NCBI RefSeq assembly: GCF_004784475.1
Contig: NZ_SRRT01000010.1
Location: 116,495 to 180,494 of the forward strand
DNA from: Streptomyces bauhiniae
GTDB taxonomy: Bacteria > Actinomycetota > Actinomycetes > Streptomycetales > Streptomycetaceae
Direction of reading: 5' to 3'
Length of the DNA stretch: 64,000 nt
Positions 17,810-26,889 of the stretch are shown here, in pieces. The number at the start of each line of letters is the position of its first letter. The first letter of the stretch is position 1. Position numbers and translations under genes: made by a program. The notes under the pieces are model-generated. The model saw nothing but the letters and a program-made list of their open reading frames with translations. It was not told where the DNA came from and ran no database searches.

Positions 17810-18462
17810 AGCCGGCTGTGGACGTCGGCGGCGAAGGCCGGGCCGGGCAGCGGGGCCGCGAGCGCGGCCTCGGGCTCCTCCCGGCGCCCCGGCCGGACCA
17901 GCAGCGCGAGCCCGCCGAGCAGCCCGCCCGCGCCCGCGCCGACCAGCGTGGTCACCCCGGCCGACGCCGACGACGGCTCGGTCGGCCGCACCGCGCGGGA
18001 GAACTGGAGCAGCTCGACGTGGGTGGCCTTCTTGCTCGCGTCAGCCTGCTTGGAGAGCGCGGCGGCGACCGCGTTGGCCATGGCGGCGGCCTGGGCGGGC
18101 CGGGCGGAGGTGGCGGAGACGGCGACCATCGGGGCGTCCGGCGAGGTGGCCGTGCGCACGCTCTTGGCCAGGGTGCTCACCGGCACCCCGGCCCGCTGCT
18201 GCGCCTCGGCGAGTACGGCGGGCTGGGTGGCGACCCTGCCGTACGCCTGGGCGAAGCCGAGCGCGGTGGAGGTGTCCGAGTGCTCGGCGGGGACGGCGAT
18301 GACATAGCTGGTCGCGGTGTACGCGGGGGCCTTGAGCAGGCCGTACCCGCCGCCGATCAGCCCGCCCGCGACGACCCCGGCGGCCACCAGCGACCAGGGC
18401 GGCAGGGAACGGGAGCCCGGCAGGCGGCCGGTGCGACGGCGCCGGGTGGGATTCTCGGTCAT
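17806..18462 (-). CDS. Wzz/YveK-like polysaccharide chain-length protein
   Basis: 218-residue membrane protein with a transmembrane segment near the N-terminus (SLVAAGVVAGGLIGGGYGLL) and a second near residue 175 (VTTLVGAGAGGLLGGLALLV). The domain between them lies outside. It starts with AYTATSYVIAV, the Wzz-type beta-strand, and includes TATSPDAPMVAVSATSARPAQAAAMANAVAAAL, a family hallmark. No tyrosine-kinase domain is fused and none is seen nearby. It probably controls polymer chain length in the adjoining pathway. There is a 15-bp gap to the upstream glycosyltransferase. Confidence 0.75.
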   Translation of the reverse strand: MTENPTRRRRTGRLPGSRSLPPWSLVAAGVVAGGLIGGGYGLLKAPAYTATSYVIAVPAEHSDTSTALGFAQAYGRVATQPAVLAEAQQRAGVPVSTLAKSVRTATSPDAPMVAVSATSARPAQAAAMANAVAAALSKQADASKKATHVELLQFSRAVRPTEPSSASAGVTTLVGAGAGGLLGGLALLVRPGRREEPEAALAAPLPGPAFAADVHSRL

Positions 18463-18477
18463 GAGGGGCTGCCTCCG

Positions 18478-19617
18478 TTAAGGGTGTCGGGGCGAGGGGA
18501 CCGTACGGGTGAGCGCCGAGGTGTAGACGTCCATCAGCCGGGCGGCGCTGCGGGTGATGCAGTAGTGGCGGGCCGCCTCCGGGACGGCACGCGGGCCGGG
18601 CCCGGCGGCGCGGACCCCGGCGAGCGCGGCGGCGTACGCCTCGGCGCCGCCGCGTACGCGCACGGCGTCGGGGGCGGCCTCGGGCGGGAGGTCCTCGACG
18701 GCGGGGCAGGAGGCGTAGCGCACCGGGAGTCCGGCCGCGAGCGCCTCCACGACGGCCAGGCCGAACGCCTCCTCCGGGGAGGGGGCGGCGAGTACGTCCA
18801 TGGCGGAGGTCAGCGCGGGCAGGTGGGGGCCTGATGAGCCGTCGGGGAGCCCGGGGACCTCGCCGGTGAACAGCACCCGCTCCGCAACTCCGGCGGTGGC
18901 GGCTGCGCGCCGGAGAGCGCTTTCTTCTGCGCCGCCTCCCACCAGCAACAGGTGGCAATGAGGCGGTAGTTGGGAGAGCGCCTCGATCAGGATGTCGAAC
19001 CGCTTGCCGGGAGCCAGTCGTCCGATGCCGCCGATCACGAACGCGCCCTCCGGGATGCCCAGTTGCGCCCGCACGCGCGTCCGCCGCGCTGGGTCGAAGC
19101 GGAAGGGCTCCAGGTCGATGCCGTTGGGGACGACCGCGATGCGCGGCTCCGGTACGCCCCAGCGGGCCAGGCGAGTGGCCACCGTGGGGGAGACGGCGAC
19201 CGTCGAGCGGCCCAGGCGTTCCCCGGCCAGATACAGCGCGCGCACACCGGAGTTGAGCGGGCGGCCCTCCATCTGGGAGTCGCCCAGGGAGTGTTCGGTG
19301 GCGACCACCGCGCGGACTCCGGCGAGCCGTGCCGCGAGGCGGCCGTAGAGACAGGCCCGGTAGAGGTGGGTGTGGACCAGGTCGTAGCGGCCGCGCCGGA
19401 TCAGCCGGGTCAGCCGGGGCAAGGCGGCCAGGTCGCGGTTGCCGGCCATGGCGAGGTCGGCCACCCGTACCCCGTCGGCCCGCAGCCCGGCGGCCACCGG
19501 GCCGGGGTTGGTCAGCGTGACCACGTCGCACTCGACGGGCAAGTGGCGCAGCAACAGCCGTAGTTGCTGCTCGGCGCCGCCGACCCCGAGGCCGGTGATG
19601 ATGTGCAGCGCCCGCAT
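18478..19617 (-). CDS. GT4-family glycosyltransferase
   Basis: 379-residue GT-B glycosyltransferase. The N-terminal Rossmann domain starts LHIITGLGVGGAEQQL and contains DLVHTHLYRACLYGRLAA. The C-terminal domain holds VVPNGIDLEPF, IGGIGRLAPGKRFDILIEAL and the nucleotide-sugar Glu motif SPEEAFGLAVVEALAAGLPV. All are GT4 signatures. It probably adds a sugar to the undecaprenyl-linked repeat unit at the inner membrane face. Its ATG overlaps the stop of the deacetylase (ATGA). Confidence 0.85.
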   Translation of the reverse strand: MRALHIITGLGVGGAEQQLRLLLRHLPVECDVVTLTNPGPVAAGLRADGVRVADLAMAGNRDLAALPRLTRLIRRGRYDLVHTHLYRACLYGRLAARLAGVRAVVATEHSLGDSQMEGRPLNSGVRALYLAGERLGRSTVAVSPTVATRLARWGVPEPRIAVVPNGIDLEPFRFDPARRTRVRAQLGIPEGAFVIGGIGRLAPGKRFDILIEALSQLPPHCHLLLVGGGAEESALRRAAATAGVAERVLFTGEVPGLPDGSSGPHLPALTSAMDVLAAPSPEEAFGLAVVEALAAGLPVRYASCPAVEDLPPEAAPDAVRVRGGAEAYAAALAGVRAAGPGPRAVPEAARHYCITRSAARLMDVYTSALTRTVPSPRHP

Positions 19618-20390
19618 CACAGCCCCGCCACGGGCCGGCGGCGCAGCCGGTGCAGCCGGTACTTCAGAAACAGCCGCAGGGCGTTGTCGTTCTGCCCGAC
19701 ATGTACGCGGGGCAGCGCGTGCGGGCCGCTCAGTTCGCCGGGGTCGATGGCGCAGGCGTAGCCGTAACCGGCCGCGCGTACGGCCTCGACCACGCGCCCG
19801 TCGAGCGTGCCGTACGGGTAGCAGAAGCCCTGGACCGGGGCGCCGGTCAGCTCGGTCAACCGGGCCCGGCTGTCGCTGACTTCGGCGTGCAGGGCGGTGT
19901 CGTCGGCGTGGGTGAGGTCGACGTGGGTCAGGCCGTGGGAGCCGATCTCCACCCCGGCGCGGTGGGCCTCGCGGACGGCGTCGGCGGTCAGCAGGGGTTT
20001 GCGGGGGCCGAGCGGGTCCCAGGTGTTCTCGCCGCCGAGCCGGCCGGGCAGCACGAACAGGGTGGCCGTGCACTCCCAGCGGGCCAGCAGCGCCAGCGCG
20101 TCGGTGACGAAGTCGGCGTACCCGTCGTCGAAGGTGAGCCCGACCAGACCGCGCCCGGCCCCCCGCGCGCGGGCCTCCAGCAGCTCGCCCACCGACACGC
20201 CCCGCAGCCCCCGCCCGCGCAGCCAGCGCAGTTGGCGCTCCAGCCGGGCCGGGGTGACGGTGACGCGGTACGGGTCGTCGGAGCAGTCGCCGACGGAGTG
20301 GTACATGGCGATCCACGGGACGGGACCGCCTCCGCCCGGCCGGGGGGAGCCGGTGCGGAGGACGGGCGCGGACTCAACGGAAGACGGCAT
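19617..20390 (-). CDS. polysaccharide deacetylase (NodB domain)
   Basis: 257-residue carbohydrate esterase 4 protein. The motifs are in order: AMYHSVG at the start of the fold, LTFDDGYADF (catalytic Asp and metal Asp), EIGSHGLTHVDLTH (two metal His) and CYPYGTLDGRVVEAV (Arg/Tyr motif). There is no clear signal peptide, which fits action on a cytoplasmic or membrane-bound intermediate, or export by other means. Its start overlaps the end of the flippase gene by 17 bp. It implies an N-acetylated sugar such as GlcNAc in the polymer. Confidence 0.86.
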   Translation of the reverse strand: MPSSVESAPVLRTGSPRPGGGGPVPWIAMYHSVGDCSDDPYRVTVTPARLERQLRWLRGRGLRGVSVGELLEARARGAGRGLVGLTFDDGYADFVTDALALLARWECTATLFVLPGRLGGENTWDPLGPRKPLLTADAVREAHRAGVEIGSHGLTHVDLTHADDTALHAEVSDSRARLTELTGAPVQGFCYPYGTLDGRVVEAVRAAGYGYACAIDPGELSGPHALPRVHVGQNDNALRLFLKYRLHRLRRRPVAGL

Positions 20391-22032
20391 GAGCGAGCCT
20401 TCGGGTGTGGGTGCGTACGGAACGGAGGGCGGGTGCGAAGCCCTGGGCGCCCAGGGCCCAGCCGAGCAGGACGAAGACGGTGACGACGGTGAGGCCCCCG
20501 GCGGCGAGCCCCGCGAGCGCCCCCACGGGCAGGGTCGCGGCCCAGGCCCCGGCGAGGGCGGCCCCGAGCGCGGCCCCGGCCGGGCGGCTCAGCTCGCGCA
20601 GCATGTGCCGGGTGCGGATGGGAACCCCGCGCCGCCTGCCGTGCCCGGGGCCGCGCATCCCGGCGAGCAGCAGGGCGGCGGTGAGGGTGATGCCGGTGGC
20701 GTTGGCGGCGGCGATGCCGGTCACGCCCCAGGTGCCGACGGTGGCCGCGCCGATGGCGCAGGTGGCGAAGACACCGGCGGACATGGCGCCGAGCGGGTAC
20801 CAGGTGGGGCGGCCCGCCGAGAAGTAGGAACGGACCAGGACACCGGTGAGGGTCTGGCCGAGCAGGCCGACGGCGTACACGCGCATCACGCCCGCCGTGG
20901 CCGCCGTGTCCTGGGCGGTGAACGCGCCGCGCTGGAAGAGGAGTTGGACGATCTGCGGGGCGCAGGCCACGACCGCCGCCGTGCCGAGCAGCACCAGTCC
21001 GGACGCGACCGCGAGGTCCCGCTCCACCCGGACGCGGGCGCGCTCGGTGTCGCCCTCGGCGAGGGCCCGCGCGACCACCGGGAAGGTGATCGTGCACAGC
21101 ATCATCGACATCGTCATGGGGATCTGCGCGATCTTCTGGGCGTAGTTCAGGTGCGAGATGGCCCCGGAGGGCAGGCTGGAGGCGAGGAACCGTTCGATCA
21201 GCACCTGGGACTGCCGGCACAGCGCGAACAGCAGCACGGTCGCCATCAGCGGCAGGTTCACCGAGTGCGGCTTGGCCGAGGGAAGTTCCGGCGTCACCTC
21301 CGTCGTCCGGCGGCTGCGTAACCGGCCGACCAGGAAGGGGAGTTGGGTGAGGACCATCAGCACCCCGCCCGCCGCGACCCCGAACGCCGCCGACCGCACC
21401 CCCCACACCCCGCCCAGCGCGAACATCGCCGTGACGATGCCCGTGTTGTACGCGACGTAGATCGCGGCCGGGGCCAGGAAGCGGCGGTGGGCGCGCAGGG
21501 CCGCGCTGAAGTACCCGGCGAGCCCGAAGGTGAGCACACAGGTCGCGGTGAGCCGGGTGCAGTCCACGGCCAGCGCCGGGTCGGGCAGGCCGGGCGCGAG
21601 CACCTGCACGAGCTGCGGAGCGCCGAGCGCGAGCACCGCCCCCACCACGGTGAAGGCCAGCGTCAGCTTGGGCAGCGTCCCCCGGACCAGGGCCCGTACG
21701 GGATCTCCCGGCGCACCCTGGGCGCGGCGGGCCAGCGCCATGCTGAACGCCGGGATCAGCGCGAACGCCAGCCCGTCCTCGATCAGCAGGGTGGCCGCGA
21801 ACTCGGGCACCGTCCAGGCGACCAGGAAGGCGTCCGTGTCCCGCCCGGCCCCGAACAGCCGGGCCAGCGACTGGTCCCGGACCAGCCCGAGCAGGGCACC
21901 GGCGGCGGACAGGGAGGCGGTGAGCAGGGCGGCGCGGGCGAGGAACCGCCTTGTCACCGGGGCGTGTTCGGGCTCGGCCGGCGGGGTCTGCCGGGTCGTC
22001 GTCTCCGGTCCCGGAGCGGGCGTAAGCGTCAT
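20374..22032 (-). CDS. MurJ/MviN-type lipid flippase of the polysaccharide operon
   Basis: 552-residue polytopic membrane protein with about 14 hydrophobic segments and MurJ-family features: SLSAAGALLGLVRDQSLARLFG at TM1, AFLVAWTVPEFAATLLIEDGLAFALIPAF at TM2, and LLFQRGAFTAQDTAATAGVMRVYAVGLLGQTLTGVLVRSYFSAGRPTW-type text in the second half (the Phe-x-Arg-Gly motif). Being inside a polysaccharide operon, it more probably moves the lipid-linked repeat unit than lipid II, taking the place of Wzx; this is inference. Its ATG overlaps the stop of the ligase gene. Confidence 0.83.
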   Translation of the reverse strand: MTLTPAPGPETTTRQTPPAEPEHAPVTRRFLARAALLTASLSAAGALLGLVRDQSLARLFGAGRDTDAFLVAWTVPEFAATLLIEDGLAFALIPAFSMALARRAQGAPGDPVRALVRGTLPKLTLAFTVVGAVLALGAPQLVQVLAPGLPDPALAVDCTRLTATCVLTFGLAGYFSAALRAHRRFLAPAAIYVAYNTGIVTAMFALGGVWGVRSAAFGVAAGGVLMVLTQLPFLVGRLRSRRTTEVTPELPSAKPHSVNLPLMATVLLFALCRQSQVLIERFLASSLPSGAISHLNYAQKIAQIPMTMSMMLCTITFPVVARALAEGDTERARVRVERDLAVASGLVLLGTAAVVACAPQIVQLLFQRGAFTAQDTAATAGVMRVYAVGLLGQTLTGVLVRSYFSAGRPTWYPLGAMSAGVFATCAIGAATVGTWGVTGIAAANATGITLTAALLLAGMRGPGHGRRRGVPIRTRHMLRELSRPAGAALGAALAGAWAATLPVGALAGLAAGGLTVVTVFVLLGWALGAQGFAPALRSVRTHTRRLAHAVFR

Positions 22033-23330
22033 CGCGCGCCCTCCGGCTCCGCGCCCACCAGGGCCCACCACGCCACCAGCCCCAGGCACACCGCCGTCAG
22101 CACGGTGGAGGGGCCGCCGATGTCGGCGTACACGAAGTCCACGAGCTGCCACAGCAGCAGGCCGCAGCCGATCAGCGCGCAGTCCAGGCCCCGGCCCGTA
22201 CGGTGGGCGGTCCGCAGGCCGCGCAGGCCGAGCAGCAGCATCGCCAGCCAGCCGCCCGCCAGGCACAGCAGCCCGATCAGTCCCTGTTCGGCGAGGACCA
22301 GCAGGTACATGTTGTGCGGGGAGAGCAGCGGCTGCCGCCGGAAGCCGACGCCCGCGCCCTCGGTGTCGCTGCCCGAGGACAGCGCGAGCGAGGCATGGCC
22401 GTCCCGGTACTCCGGGAAGCCCTTCAACCCCACGCCGGTCAGCGGGTGTTCGCGCCACATGCCGGTGGCCGCCGCCCACATGGTGTACCGGTCCGTGACC
22501 GACTGGTCGGGGGCGTCGGCGACCTTGGTGATGCTGTCGATCCGCTCCTGGAGCATCGCCGTGCCCACCCCGAGACCGCCCACCAGCACCACCCCGGCCG
22601 CGACCACCACGGCGCCCACCTTCAGCGCCCGGCGGACCCCGGCCAGCAGCAGTTGCGCGGTGAGGGTGACGGCGGTGGCGATCCACGCGCCCCGGCTGAA
22701 GGAGAGCGCCAGCGGCACCAGCAGCGCCAGCGCGCACCCGGCCGCGACCGCCCGCTCCCGCACCGGCGCCCTGCCCAGCGCCAGCCCCACCGCGCACAGC
22801 AGCCCGAACGCCACCACGGTGGCCATCCCCATCACGTCGTACGGCCCGAAGGTGCCGACCGCGCGGATCATCCGGCCCTGGTACGAGGCACCGGTCCCGG
22901 TGACGTACTGCTTCACGCCGACCGCGCCCTGCCAGAGTGCGAGCCCCACCAGCGCCCAGGCCAGTAGGCGGAAGTCGCGACGGTCGCGGATCAGGAGGAG
23001 CACGGCGGCCGGGACCAGGACGAAGACCTGGAGGTAGCGGCCGAGTCCGGCGAGACCGGCGCCCGGGGAGGCGGCGCCCATCGCGGCGAGCGCCGCCCCG
23101 GCCACCGGCAGTCCCAGCACCAGCGCGGACCGGGCGGACAGCGGGCGGGCCCGCTCCCGCAGCAGCCGCACCAGGCAGGCGCCGACGACCAGCGCGGACG
23201 CCGCGTCGGCCGGGCCCGCGCCGCCCCCCTCACTGGAGGCGAGGGGCAGCGCGAGCAGGACGAGCACGGCGAGCACCGGCAGTACCGGGGACCAGTGCCG
23301 GGGGCGGCCGAGCGGCAGCGCGAGGCTCAT
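22029..23330 (-). CDS. O-antigen ligase/polymerase-like membrane protein
   Basis: 433-residue protein with about ten to twelve hydrophobic segments and a large outer loop before the last ones. The loop holds MWREHPLTGVGLKGFPEYR and SPHNMYLLVLAEQGLIG, the conserved H-N-x-Y-L pattern of the Wzy/WaaL (PF04932) family. It most likely polymerises or ligates the repeat unit outside the membrane. It sits between the priming transferase and the flippase, which gives a nearly complete Wzy-style pathway. The ATG at 23330 lies 3 bases after the stop of the sugar transferase gene. Confidence 0.83.
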   Translation of the reverse strand: MSLALPLGRPRHWSPVLPVLAVLVLLALPLASSEGGGAGPADAASALVVGACLVRLLRERARPLSARSALVLGLPVAGAALAAMGAASPGAGLAGLGRYLQVFVLVPAAVLLLIRDRRDFRLLAWALVGLALWQGAVGVKQYVTGTGASYQGRMIRAVGTFGPYDVMGMATVVAFGLLCAVGLALGRAPVRERAVAAGCALALLVPLALSFSRGAWIATAVTLTAQLLLAGVRRALKVGAVVVAAGVVLVGGLGVGTAMLQERIDSITKVADAPDQSVTDRYTMWAAATGMWREHPLTGVGLKGFPEYRDGHASLALSSGSDTEGAGVGFRRQPLLSPHNMYLLVLAEQGLIGLLCLAGGWLAMLLLGLRGLRTAHRTGRGLDCALIGCGLLLWQLVDFVYADIGGPSTVLTAVCLGLVAWWALVGAEPEGAR

Positions 23331-23333
23331 CCG

Positions 23334-24737
23334 TCAGCTCCCGGTGGACCGCACGACGGCGGCCGCGGTGCGCAGCAGGATGCAGACGTCCTGCCACAGC
23401 GACCAGTTGTCGATGTAGGCGTTGTCGTAGCGCGCCCGGTCCTCGATCGAGGTGTCCCCGCGCAGCCCGCTGACCTGAGCGAGCCCGGTGATGCCGGCCC
23501 GCATCCGGTGCCGGGCCGCGTAACCGGGGTAGCACTGGCTGAACTGCGTGACGAAGTACGGGCGTTCGGGGCGCGGGCCGACCAGGCTCATGTCGCCCCG
23601 GAAGACGTTCCAGAGCTGGAGCAGCTCGTCCAGCGAGGTCCGGCGCAGGAACCGGCAGAACGGGTTCATCCGCCGCTCGTCCGCCACGCTCCACCGGGTC
23701 GCCGACTCCCGCTCGTCCACCGGGCGGTACGTGCGGAACTTCAGCAGGGTGAAGGGGCGCCCATCCTTGCCGATGCGCTCCTGCCGGAACACCACGCCCG
23801 GACCCTGGCTGAGCCGCAGCACCAGCGCGCAGGCCAGCAGCAGCGGCGCGGCGAGCACCAGCAGGGTGCCCGACACCACCAGGTCCAGCAGCCGCTTGCC
23901 GACACTGCCGCGCCGCCGGGCGCCGAGGTCGAGCCGCCGCACGGAGAACCCGGCGAGCTGCTCCCGCATCTCGTACGCCGGGCAGTCCGCGTCGACCTCC
24001 CACACCGCGCAGCCCGACTCGGCGAGCGCCCGCAGCAGCGGGCCCTTCTCGGTGCGTACGGCGGGGTCGACGGTGAGGACGGTGCCGACGCCGTTCTGGA
24101 TGAGCGCCCGCTCGACCTGCTCGCCGCAGGTCAGCACGGGGAGCCCGGCGCTGCCGTCCGGATGGTCGGTGACCACGCCGACGGGGCGTACCCCGCAGTC
24201 CGGCTGGCGCAGCAGCGCGGCGGCGACCCGCTGGGCGGTCGCGGCCGGGCCGATCACCAGCGCGGTGCCCGGCTGCCGCAGCCGCAGCACCCGGCGCCGC
24301 CGGTGCACGGCCGCCCGGCCGACGCAGGCGACCACCGCGTGCGCGGACCAGCCGACGGCCAGCGCGGGAAGGGTGAGGGCGCGGCCGGGTTCCAGGGCGG
24401 CGGTCAGCGCGCCGAGCGCCAGCCAGACCACCGCGATCCGGCCGCAGAGGGAGGGGAGTTCGTCGAGCACACCGGTCACCGCGCGCGCCGGGCGCGGCCG
24501 CAGCAGCAGGGCGCCGGCGACCAGCGCGGCCACGACGAGCGGCCCGCGCACGGCCGCGTCCAGCACGACCGCGCCCGCCACGGCGGCGGCGAGGTCGGCG
24601 GTGAGCAGGGGCAGCGGGGAGACGATGGGGGAGTGCGGGCGCCGGGCCGGGAACCGGAAGCCCTGCGCGGGCCGTACGGCGTACCCGGAGTCCATGCCGG
24701 AGGCGCTGGGCGAGGGGACGATGCTTTCCGCGGTCAC
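23334..24737 (-). CDS. polyprenyl glycosylphosphotransferase (priming sugar transferase)
   Basis: 467-residue WbaP/CpsE-like enzyme that moves a sugar-1-phosphate onto undecaprenyl phosphate and so starts repeat-unit synthesis. About four N-terminal membrane segments and a Rossmann-like middle domain (GTALVIGPAATAQRVAAALL) precede the catalytic C-terminus. That part has KRLLDLVVSGTLLVLAAPLLL, FRQERIGKDGRPFTLLKFRT, LRRTSLDELLQLWNVFRGDMSLVGPRP and MRAGITGLAQVSGLRGD. GTG 24737 overlaps the stop of the upstream glycosyltransferase (GTGA). The annotated frame extends further upstream but would run inside that gene. Confidence 0.88.
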   Translation of the reverse strand: MTAESIVPSPSASGMDSGYAVRPAQGFRFPARRPHSPIVSPLPLLTADLAAAVAGAVVLDAAVRGPLVVAALVAGALLLRPRPARAVTGVLDELPSLCGRIAVVWLALGALTAALEPGRALTLPALAVGWSAHAVVACVGRAAVHRRRRVLRLRQPGTALVIGPAATAQRVAAALLRQPDCGVRPVGVVTDHPDGSAGLPVLTCGEQVERALIQNGVGTVLTVDPAVRTEKGPLLRALAESGCAVWEVDADCPAYEMREQLAGFSVRRLDLGARRRGSVGKRLLDLVVSGTLLVLAAPLLLACALVLRLSQGPGVVFRQERIGKDGRPFTLLKFRTYRPVDERESATRWSVADERRMNPFCRFLRRTSLDELLQLWNVFRGDMSLVGPRPERPYFVTQFSQCYPGYAARHRMRAGITGLAQVSGLRGDTSIEDRARYDNAYIDNWSLWQDVCILLRTAAAVVRSTGS

Positions 24738-25894
24738 GGGTGGATCGGCTCCCTGCGCTCGGTGGACACGGACGGCAGGGTGCCGAGCAGGTCGCGGTAG
24801 AGGTCCGCGATCCGCTCGGCGGTCAGCCGTACGTCGTGCGTGGTCAGGACGTGCCGACGGCCCTGGGCGCCGAGGTCCGCGCGCAGCGGCGCGTCGCACA
24901 GCAGCCCGGTCACGGCGGCGGCCAGCGCGTCCGGGTCCTCCGGCGGCACCAGGCAGCGTCCGGCGAGCGCGGGCGGCAGGCTCTCGCGGGCGCCGTCCAC
25001 GTCACTGAGCACCACGGGCCGGGCGCAGGCCAGCGCCTCCAGCGGGGCCAGCGCCATGCCCTCCCAGCGCGAGGGCAGCACCACCAGATCGGCGGCCCGG
25101 TACCAGGGCAGTACGTTGCTGACCTCACCCGCGAACTGCACGCGGGGGCCCGCCAGTTCGCTCAGCGTCTCCCGGTCGGGTCCGTCGCCGACCAGCACCA
25201 GCCGGGCCTCCGGCAGCACGGTCAGCACCCGCTCCCACGCGGCCAGCAGCACGTCCTGGCCCTTCTGCGGGCACAGCCGTCCCACGCACACCACCAGCGG
25301 TCCGGCCCCGAGCCCCGGCAGCTCCGCGCGGGCCGCCGGAGCGGGCGCGGGGGAGTACCGCTCCAGGTCGATGCCGTTGGGCACCACGGCGTACGAGGCG
25401 CGCACTCCGGCGCGTACGCCGGTCTCGCGCTCCGCCTCGCTGACGCACACCACCCGCTCGGCCCAGCGCGCGGCGAACCGCTCCCAGCGCAGGGCGAGCG
25501 CGGCGGTGAGACCGCCGACGGCCTCGAAGGACCAGGCGTGCGGCTGGAAGACGGTCGGGACGCGGCCCCGCAGGGCGAGGCGGGCGGCCAGACCGGCCTT
25601 GGCGCTGTGCGCGTGCACCAGTGCGGGCCGTACCTCCCCGACGAGGCGGGCGAGCCGCCGTACCTCGCCGGGGAGCGCGGGACCCGGTGACCGGGTGGCC
25701 CGCCAGAGCCGCACCTCGGCGCCTATCTCCTGTGCCTCCGTGGCCAGTCGGCCGCCTGGGCAGGCGATCACGACGCGCACGCCGGCCGCGAGCTGGGCCC
25801 GCGCCAGGTCGAGCACGACCCGCGCGACTCCGCCGTCGACGGGCTGCGCAACATGCAGCACCCGTTCTCGGGCGTCGGAAACTGGCTGGTGCAT
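24734..25894 (-). CDS. GT4-family glycosyltransferase, first gene of the EPS operon
   Basis: 386-residue GT-B enzyme. Its motifs are VLHVAQPVDGGVARVVLDLA (N-terminal glycine loop), LVHAHSAKAGLAARLA, VVPNGIDLERYSP, VVCVGRLCPQKGQDVLL and SRWEGMALAPLEALACARPVV (catalytic Glu region). It opens the eight-gene reverse-strand operon 25894-16676, in which nearly all junctions overlap or are under 20 bp. The operon promoter should lie in the 569-bp gap to the right, shared with a divergent chaplin gene. Confidence 0.85.
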   Translation of the reverse strand: MHQPVSDARERVLHVAQPVDGGVARVVLDLARAQLAAGVRVVIACPGGRLATEAQEIGAEVRLWRATRSPGPALPGEVRRLARLVGEVRPALVHAHSAKAGLAARLALRGRVPTVFQPHAWSFEAVGGLTAALALRWERFAARWAERVVCVSEAERETGVRAGVRASYAVVPNGIDLERYSPAPAPAARAELPGLGAGPLVVCVGRLCPQKGQDVLLAAWERVLTVLPEARLVLVGDGPDRETLSELAGPRVQFAGEVSNVLPWYRAADLVVLPSRWEGMALAPLEALACARPVVLSDVDGARESLPPALAGRCLVPPEDPDALAAAVTGLLCDAPLRADLGAQGRRHVLTTHDVRLTAERIADLYRDLLGTLPSVSTERREPIHP

Positions 25895-26378
25895 GGGCGG
25901 GATACCTCGCTCACAGGGGCGTTCCGGTCTGGTCGGGACCGCGCCTCGCTACCGGGCGTCCTTCGCGGTGAAGAGCACACCGGCCCTCGCCGCGTCCCGG
26001 TGGGGAACGAGCAGGTGGCCCGGCGGGTCACCGCCGCGCCCGCGTGACGCGCCCGAGATCGGCCACCCTCGGGCCCGCGTCCGGACGGCCTGGCGTAGCC
26101 GGCCTGGCGCCGGACCCGTACGCGCCCTGCCGCGCCGGTCGTGCGCTCCGGTACGTCGTCCGGTGGACCCGCGCCCGGCCACTTCCGTGCGCCCGGCGTA
26201 CGACGGCGCGGCACGCTGCCTCCCTGAAGCGTGAGCCGGTGCCCGCCACGCACGGCGTCCGGACCTGGTACGGAGGAGAGGGCCGCGACTCTAGTGAGCG
26301 CGGCGGCCGGAGCGGCGCAACGACGCGAGCGGGCCGCGCGGGCGGCCGCGGTTCTCGCGGAGATCACCCCTTTGGCGG
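25895..26378. other. divergent regulatory gap between EPS operon and chaplin
   Basis: No coding frame here has a convincing start, codon pattern or motif. The gap must contain the promoter of the reverse-strand EPS operon and, at its right end, the chaplin promoter listed separately. I could not identify boxes for the EPS operon. Confidence 0.5.
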
Positions 26379-26406
26379 CACAACCCCTCGTCGCGGCTCG
26401 CGTTGA
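26379..26406 (+). promoter_or_regulatory. candidate BldN-type ECF promoter of chaplin
   Basis: CACAAC, 16 bases, CGTTGA. The -10 matches the consensus I recall exactly and lies 57 bases before the ATG at 26464. This is the best example of the pattern in the window. Confidence 0.7.
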
Positions 26407-26463
26407 CACTGCGTCGGGCAGCCCGCCCGGATGTTTGTCTCGATTTTCAAGGAGTACCTCTCC

Positions 26464-26703
26464 ATGTCGCGTATCGCGAAGGGTCTGGTCCTGACCTCCG
26501 CCGCCGTGGCGGCCGTCGCCGGCGGTGCCGGTATCGCCGCTGCCGACTCCGGCGCGCAGGCCGTCGCCGCGAACTCGCCGGGCGTCCTCTCGGGCAACGT
26601 CGTCCAGATCCCGGTCCACGTGCCGGTCAACATCTGCGGCAACACCATCGACGTCATCGGCCTGCTGAACCCGGCCTTCGGCAACACCTGCGTCAACGAC
26701 TGA
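26464..26703 (+). CDS. short chaplin (ChpF-like by position)
   Basis: 79-residue chaplin. A signal peptide (MSRIAKGLVLTSAAVAAVAGGAGIAAA) is followed by one chaplin domain, DSGAQAVAANSPGVLSGN, VVQIPVHVPVNICGNTIDVI, GLLNPAFGNTCVND, with both cysteines. The ATG at 26464 is preceded by AAGGAG at 9 bases; an upstream in-frame ATG (26431) lacks one. The MSRIAK N-terminus is shared with the chaplin at 29704, so these two are closer to each other than to the one at 13761. It is divergent from the EPS operon. Confidence 0.94.
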   Translation: MSRIAKGLVLTSAAVAAVAGGAGIAAADSGAQAVAANSPGVLSGNVVQIPVHVPVNICGNTIDVIGLLNPAFGNTCVND

Positions 26704-26722
26704 GGTCGTCCGCCGCACACCC

Positions 26723-26754
26723 CGGCCCGGTCGTCCGCACGGACGGCCGGGCCG
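26723..26754 (+). terminator. GC-rich hairpin after chaplin
   Basis: GGCCCGGTCGTCCG and CGGACGGCCGGGCC pair around a short loop, about 20 bases after the chaplin stop, with no T-tract. Confidence 0.65.
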
Positions 26755-26889
26755 CTGTCGTAGGTGAGCACCCCCTGGGTGACCGGGATTTCATATGTCT
26801 TGTGCACACAGGGTTTCCGCCCCGGCCGTGACTCGTTGGGCATGGCGTCGGACATCCCTGGGGCGACGCGAGTTGCCGAGGAGAGGAAC

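Noticed and set aside
20374..22032. Flippase as the essential cell-division MurJ
   Set aside because: It lies inside a polysaccharide operon with a priming transferase and ligase, so a repeat-unit flippase is the better reading, although the family is the same.
25895..26378. Several overlapping open frames in the gap before the chaplin
   Set aside because: They are Arg/Ala/Pro-rich, lack ribosome sites and motifs, and occur on both strands at once; the gap is best read as regulatory.
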